From positions 1 through 24,189 of the forward strand of contig CAYMKJ010000071.1 in NCBI GenBank assembly GCA_964391025.1: 24,189 nt of DNA, read 5' to 3'. The position numbers and the translations under genes were made by a program. Positions 20,310-24,189 of this stretch are shown one piece after another (the stretch's first letter is position 1; every line of letters begins with the position of its first letter). Below the pieces are notes generated by a model. The model did not search any database. It was not told the DNA's origin and saw only the letters and a list, made by a program, of their open reading frames with translations. Source of the stretch: SHZI01 sp964391025 (lineage in GTDB: Bacteria; Pseudomonadota; Gammaproteobacteria; Steroidobacterales; GCA-2729495).

Positions 20310-21166
20310 CGGTCGAGGTACTCCTTCAGGAATGCCGTGGTCAGGCGCCAGGCGTCCTCGGCAGCCTGGGGATCGTAGGCGGTGCCCGACGGATTGGCGA
20401 AAGCGTGTTCAGCGCCTTCGTAAATGTGGATATCGGCGTTCTTGCCGAGCCGCTGCAGGGTGGCTTCGAAGGCCGTCACCGTGGCAACCGGCACCACCCG
20501 GTCCTGCGAGCCAAAGAGCCCCAGAATCGGCATGCGCAGCTTCGCGAGCTCTGCCTCGTCCGCCTTGACCGTCCCGTAGTAGATAACAGTCGCATCCACC
20601 TGGTCAGGGAGAATCAAGGCCGCCCGCAACGACCAACGGCCACCGAGACACCAGCCGAGAGTGCCGATCCGGGGGGCCTTCTCCACCTTGTCCAGGTACC
20701 TATAGGCCGCACGCAGGTTTTCCTCGGCCGGCCCGGGATTTGCCGTGAGTTCCTGGCTGAGCTTCATGGCCGCTGGCGGCTGTGTGGCCAGCCTGCCGCC
20801 GTACAGGTCCACCGCGAGCACCACATAGCCTTCCGCCGCGAGCCGCCCCGCCTCGTCCCGGACGTTGTCGTTCAGGCCCCACCACTCGTGGATCACGATG
20901 AGGCCGGGCAACCGGCCGCGAGCCTGCTTTGGCCGCAGGAGATAGCCCTCGACGGGCACACCCCCCACCGTGCCGTAGCTGACCGTTTTGCCGGTGACGT
21001 CGGCCACCGGCGGGGTCGTGGCAGCGGGGGTCGGCACCGGCACGTCGTGGGCATGCGCCTCGGCAGTGCGGTCCAGCGTGTCGCGATCCGCGGCGCTGGT
21101 GGTCGAGCCGGTCTGGCCGGCGCAGCCGGTCAGGCAGAGGAACAGCAGCAGACTGCGCAACAGCAT
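20306..21166 (-). CDS. Dienelactone-hydrolase-family lipoprotein
   Basis: The 286-residue protein starts with a lipoprotein signal (LLRSLLLFLCLTGC, lipobox Cys15) and a low-complexity linker. A dienelactone-hydrolase alpha/beta fold follows, with IHEWWGLNDNVRDEAGRLA, the nucleophile elbow GWCLGG (Cys nucleophile), the acid in GSQDRVVP and the histidine in YEGAEHAF. The Cys-Asp-His triad is that of DLH enzymes, which open lactone or ester rings; the substrate here is unknown. Export as a lipoprotein is less usual than the cytosolic form. Start choice: the second ATG (21164-21166) is six bases after GGGAG, whereas the ATG at 21172 directly abuts it. The gene overlaps the PGPGW gene by four bases. 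Confidence 0.87.
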   Translation of the reverse strand: MLLRSLLLFLCLTGCAGQTGSTTSAADRDTLDRTAEAHAHDVPVPTPAATTPPVADVTGKTVSYGTVGGVPVEGYLLRPKQARGRLPGLIVIHEWWGLNDNVRDEAGRLAAEGYVVLAVDLYGGRLATQPPAAMKLSQELTANPGPAEENLRAAYRYLDKVEKAPRIGTLGWCLGGRWSLRAALILPDQVDATVIYYGTVKADEAELAKLRMPILGLFGSQDRVVPVATVTAFEATLQRLGKNADIHIYEGAEHAFANPSGTAYDPQAAEDAWRLTTAFLKEYLDR

Positions 21167-21193
21167 TAGCATCTCCCTGCATGCAGGAGCGAC

Positions 21194-21273
21194 AAATTGG
21201 GGTCAGACTGGGATTATTCAGCTGCCGGAGTCGTGATTCCAGCCGGTGAATAATCCCAGTCTGACCCCAATTT
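21194..21273. repeat. Hairpin repeat C (REP-like), 27-bp perfect stem
   Basis: Arms at 21194-21220 and 21247-21273 are perfect reverse complements, separated by a 26-base spacer (21221-21246). The left arm begins AAATTGGGGTCAGACTGGG. The head AAATTGGGG-N-CA resembles hairpins A and B, though the inner sequence differs. The right arm ends one base before the stop codon of korB (21275-21277). It is likely to act as the korB terminator on the minus strand. Confidence 0.9.
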
Positions 21274-21274
21274 T

Positions 21275-22330
21275 TCAGCGAAACCGGCTTTGAATCGACG
21301 CCAGTGTCTTCTTCCCCGGGCACACCTTCGCAAACGGCAGGCTCGCGAGTGGCCCGGCCGGGGTGTTCGCGAGTTCGTGCATGTCCGGTTTGGTCTCGTC
21401 AATGTAGAGCAGACCCGTGACGATTTCGCCCGCCTGCTGCCGCCTCTGGATGTACTCGAAGGCGGCGACGCGGTCGGTGGGGTCGTAGGCGCCGTCCGCC
21501 TTGCGCAGCACGATCTGGCTGCCATCGTGCATCTGCACCGGCATGGCCTGGCCGGCCTCGTATTCCGCGCGAATCTCCTTGGCGGGGGGCACGAAGTCGG
21601 TGTAAATCGCAGTCATCGAGTGCTTGCGCGTGAACTCGTAGCTCTTGGTGGAACCCTCGTGATCGTTGAAAGTCACGCAGGGCGAGATTACGTCGATCAC
21701 GGCGAAACCCCGGTGCTTCATCCCCGCCTTGATCAGCGGGACCAGCTGCTGCCGGTCGCCGGAGAAGCTGCGTGCGATAAAGGTAGCGCCCGTCGCAAGC
21801 AGCGTGAGTGCCGGATCAATGGGCGGCTGTTGGTTGGTTTCACCCTTCTTGGCTCTCGACCCCACGTCTGCGGAGGCGGAAAACTGGCCCTTGGTGAGGC
21901 CATAAACCCCGTTGTTCTCAATGAGGTAGAGCATGTTCAGGTTACGCCGGACGGCGTGCAGGAACTGGCCAAGGCCGATGGAGAGGGTATCCCCGTCACC
22001 CGACACGCCGATGTACTGCAGATCCTGGTTCGCCGCGTTGGCGCCAGTCGCCACAGAGGGCATGCGGCCATGCACGGTGTTGAACCCGTGGGAAGCGCTG
22101 GCAAAGTAGGCCGGCGTTTTCGACGAACAGCCGATTCCCGACAGCTTCGCCATACGGTGCGGCGGAATGGAGAGCTCAAACGCGGCCTGCATGATGGCGC
22201 CCGTAATCGAATCGTGCCCGCAGCCGGCGCAGAGGGTGGACATGGCTCCCTCGTAGTCGCGAACGGTCAGCTGCAGCTCGTTGCGGGGGAGCTGAGGATG
22301 GGCGACCTTTGGCTTGGTGATAAAGCTCAT
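21275..22330 (-). CDS. korB: 2-oxoacid:ferredoxin oxidoreductase, beta subunit
   Basis: The 351-residue protein is the thiamine-pyrophosphate subunit. It has the cysteine motif LCAGCGHDS near residue 34, GIGCSS, the TPP-Mg motif starting GDGDTLSIGLGQF and ending in ENNGVYGLTKGQ, and a later conserved cysteine in SPCVTFND, together suited to a [4Fe-4S] cluster. With KorA it decarboxylates 2-oxoglutarate (or a similar 2-oxoacid) to the acyl-CoA and reduces ferredoxin. ATG at 22328-22330 overlaps the korA stop by four bases. The substrate is inferred from the family, not proven. A palindromic repeat abuts its stop codon. Confidence 0.93.
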   Translation of the reverse strand: MSFITKPKVAHPQLPRNELQLTVRDYEGAMSTLCAGCGHDSITGAIMQAAFELSIPPHRMAKLSGIGCSSKTPAYFASASHGFNTVHGRMPSVATGANAANQDLQYIGVSGDGDTLSIGLGQFLHAVRRNLNMLYLIENNGVYGLTKGQFSASADVGSRAKKGETNQQPPIDPALTLLATGATFIARSFSGDRQQLVPLIKAGMKHRGFAVIDVISPCVTFNDHEGSTKSYEFTRKHSMTAIYTDFVPPAKEIRAEYEAGQAMPVQMHDGSQIVLRKADGAYDPTDRVAAFEYIQRRQQAGEIVTGLLYIDETKPDMHELANTPAGPLASLPFAKVCPGKKTLASIQSRFR

Positions 22331-24147
22331 GCGGCCTTCCCTCGGGCGAGATCCTGGTTCACGCCGTCCACGACAGTCTTCGCCAGGATCGGCAGCCCGT
22401 CGTAGTGGAGCACGGGCACCAGCTTGTTGGGATCCACGCGGGTTTCCAGCATCAGCAGGCTGCGCAACTGGGCGTCCCGATTCTGCTCCACGACGTAAAT
22501 GCGTTCATGGCTATCGAGGTAGTCCTGCACGTCCTTGCCGAACGGGAAGCCCTTCACGCGGAGGTAGTTCATGTTCACACCCTCCTCGGCCAGCAGCGCC
22601 CGTGCCTCCTTCACGGCGTTGTCGCAGGAGCCGATCGTGAGGAAGCCGACGCGGCATTTGTCCGAAACGTGAATCTCCGCCGGTGGCACCAGTTGCTTCG
22701 CCGTGTCGAACTTCCGTCGCAGCCGATCCACGACGGCCTGATACTCGGCTGCGTCCTCGGTGTACGCCCCATACATGTTGTGGCCCGAGCCGCGGGTGAA
22801 GTAGGCGCCCTTCGGGTGCGTACCCGGCAAGGTGCGGGCAGCGATCCCGTCACCATCGGTATCCAGGTACCGGTTGAACTTAGGCAGGGCCTCGATCTGC
22901 TCCACCGTCAGCACCTTGCCGCGATCCGGCTGGTAGCTGTCATCCCAGTTGAGGTCACGGCACATCCAGTCGTTCATGCCGATGTCGAGGTCAGTGAGGA
23001 CGATCACCGGTGTCTGCAGCCGTTCGGCCAGGTCGAAGGCCTGGACGGCCTGATAGAAGGCCTCTTCCGGGTTCGCCGGGAACAGGAGAACGTGCCGCGT
23101 GTCACCGTGGGAGGCGTAGGCACAGGCCATGAGATCAGCCTGCTGGGTGCGCGTCGGCATGCCGGTGGATGGCCCGCAGCGCTGGACATCGAAGATTACG
23201 GCGGGAATCTCGGTGAAGTAGCCGTAGCCCAAGAATTCGTTCATCAGCGAGATGCCCGGACCGCTGGTAGGCGTGAAAGCCCGCGCCCCGTTCCAGCTGG
23301 CCCCGAGCACCATGCCGATGGCGCCGAGCTCATCCTCGGCCTGAATGATGCAGTAGTTGGCCTTGCCCGTTTCCGAATCCTTGCGGTACTTGTCGCAGAA
23401 CTTCTTGAACGCATCCATCAGGGACGTGGATGGCGTGATGGGATACCAGGCCCCCACGGTGGCGCCAGCGAACAGGCAGCCCAGGGCTGCCGTGGTGTTC
23501 CCGTCGATCATCATGTGATTGCGGGTCTTTTCGAGCGCCCGGGCCCGGAACGGCAACGGACAGGAAAAATGTTCCTTCGCATAGGCGAAGCCCAGATCGA
23601 TCGCCTTCTGGTTAGCATCCAGCAGGCTGGCCTTGGCGGCAAACTGCTCATTGAGCAGCTGCTTGATGATGTTCATGTCCAGATCAAGCAGCGCCGCCAG
23701 CACGCCCACGTACATGATGTTCTTCATCAGGATTCGTGAACGGGCGTTATCGAAGTTCTCGTTGCAGATGCGGGACAGCGGGACTCCAAGGATGTGGATG
23801 TCCGCCCGGTTGAACAGCTGGCTCCGGGGCCAGGTGGAGTCGTAGAGCAGGTAACCGCCGGTGGCGACCTCCGAGTGATCCTTGCGGTAGGTCTCGGCGT
23901 TCATGGCGATCATCACGTCCACGCGGCCGGACCGGGCCAGGTGACCCTCTGCATTCACCCGGATCTCGTACCAGGTGGGCAGGCCCTGAATGTTGGACGG
24001 AAAGTAATTCTTCCCGCAGACGGGGATGCCCATGCGAAAGAGCGACTTCATCAGCATCGAGTTGGCGCTGGCCGATCCCGTGCCGTTCACGTTGCCGATC
24101 TTGAGAGTGAAGTCGTTGTCCTGGGGACGCTTACTGGCGATGCTCAT
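22327..24147 (-). CDS. korA: 2-oxoacid:ferredoxin oxidoreductase, alpha (gamma-alpha fused) subunit
   Basis: The 606-residue protein combines the gamma domain at the N-terminus (about 10-190; GNVNGTGSASANSMLMKSLF, GLPTWYEIRVNAEGH) with the alpha domain (about 205-600). The alpha domain has GATVGAWYPITPSTSLMDAF, EDELGAIGMVLGASWNGARA, TSGPGISLMNE and the C-terminal IGSCDNAVKEARALL. It is a full-length partner of KorB, with a four-base overlap. Start: ATG at 24145-24147 with a weak ribosome site. The frame stays open to the window edge, so a longer N-terminus is not excluded. Another frame just upstream ends in TGA at 24171-24173, which may be the end of a preceding gene. The oxygen tolerance of this enzyme cannot be judged from sequence. 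Confidence 0.92.
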   Translation of the reverse strand: MSIASKRPQDNDFTLKIGNVNGTGSASANSMLMKSLFRMGIPVCGKNYFPSNIQGLPTWYEIRVNAEGHLARSGRVDVMIAMNAETYRKDHSEVATGGYLLYDSTWPRSQLFNRADIHILGVPLSRICNENFDNARSRILMKNIMYVGVLAALLDLDMNIIKQLLNEQFAAKASLLDANQKAIDLGFAYAKEHFSCPLPFRARALEKTRNHMMIDGNTTAALGCLFAGATVGAWYPITPSTSLMDAFKKFCDKYRKDSETGKANYCIIQAEDELGAIGMVLGASWNGARAFTPTSGPGISLMNEFLGYGYFTEIPAVIFDVQRCGPSTGMPTRTQQADLMACAYASHGDTRHVLLFPANPEEAFYQAVQAFDLAERLQTPVIVLTDLDIGMNDWMCRDLNWDDSYQPDRGKVLTVEQIEALPKFNRYLDTDGDGIAARTLPGTHPKGAYFTRGSGHNMYGAYTEDAAEYQAVVDRLRRKFDTAKQLVPPAEIHVSDKCRVGFLTIGSCDNAVKEARALLAEEGVNMNYLRVKGFPFGKDVQDYLDSHERIYVVEQNRDAQLRSLLMLETRVDPNKLVPVLHYDGLPILAKTVVDGVNQDLARGKAA

Positions 24148-24189
24148 CGGGGCTGCCGTCTGGTTGGTGGTCAGGTGCCGTACTTCAGG

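Noticed and set aside
22405..23739. 444-codon plus-strand open frame
   Set aside because: Antisense to korA, which is full length and well conserved; a shadow.

Overview
The window is GC-rich, densely packed bacterial chromosome. The gene set (PA0069-family radical SAM protein, MsrPQ, GlnK-AmtB, PBP4, a CnoX-like thioredoxin, a DUF3391/HD-GYP protein, KorAB) points to a gammaproteobacterium. Placement near the Xanthomonadales, Nevskiales or Steroidobacterales is my guess from protein style and cannot be settled here. No tRNA, rRNA, CRISPR array, complete insertion sequence or prophage is visible.

Layout. 1-1387: the start of an HlyD-like efflux adaptor diverges from a PA0069-family radical SAM gene preceded by a good LexA-type SOS box. 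1388-5320: a small-gene accessory patch with four toxin-antitoxin-like modules in various states of decay. These are a nucleotidyltransferase pair with an in-frame amber codon, an intact Doc/AbrB pair under a palindromic operator, a fused and deleted HigB-HigA relic joined to a truncated arylsulfatase, and a second nucleotidyltransferase pair. 5317-10073: a YceI lipoprotein, a degenerate HD-GYP protein, MsrA, a TPR/TonB-C protein and a small lipoprotein. 10122-12543: a DUF547 protein and the periplasmic methionine-sulfoxide reductase MsrPQ. 12566-18922: one long minus-strand run. In transcription order it holds a sigma54 activator, a CDP-alcohol phosphatidyltransferase, a HAD phosphatase, PBP4 (DacB), GlnK and AmtB. 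18923-19290: a regulatory intergenic region. 19291-24147: a CnoX-like thioredoxin, a PGPGW membrane protein, a dienelactone-hydrolase-like lipoprotein and the two subunits of a 2-oxoacid:ferredoxin oxidoreductase.

The most interesting signal is in 18923-19290. The PAS-PAS-AAA+-Fis activator is transcribed away from a good sigma54 promoter (-24/-12 at 19031-19046). That promoter is followed by about 165 nt able to fold into two hairpins with C-rich, anti-Shine-Dalgarno-like loops, then a strong intrinsic terminator with a T tract ending at 19221. Repeated TTTTCCGnGA and CGTGA/TCACG sites lie between activator and promoter. I read this as an undescribed sigma54-dependent small RNA with its own dedicated activator.

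A second theme is three long, perfect hairpin repeats (25, 28 and 27 bp stems) that begin AAAT(T)GGGG. Each abuts or contains the stop codon of a gene (msrQ, glnK, korB). They look like one family of REP-like mobile palindromes that also act as terminators or spacers.
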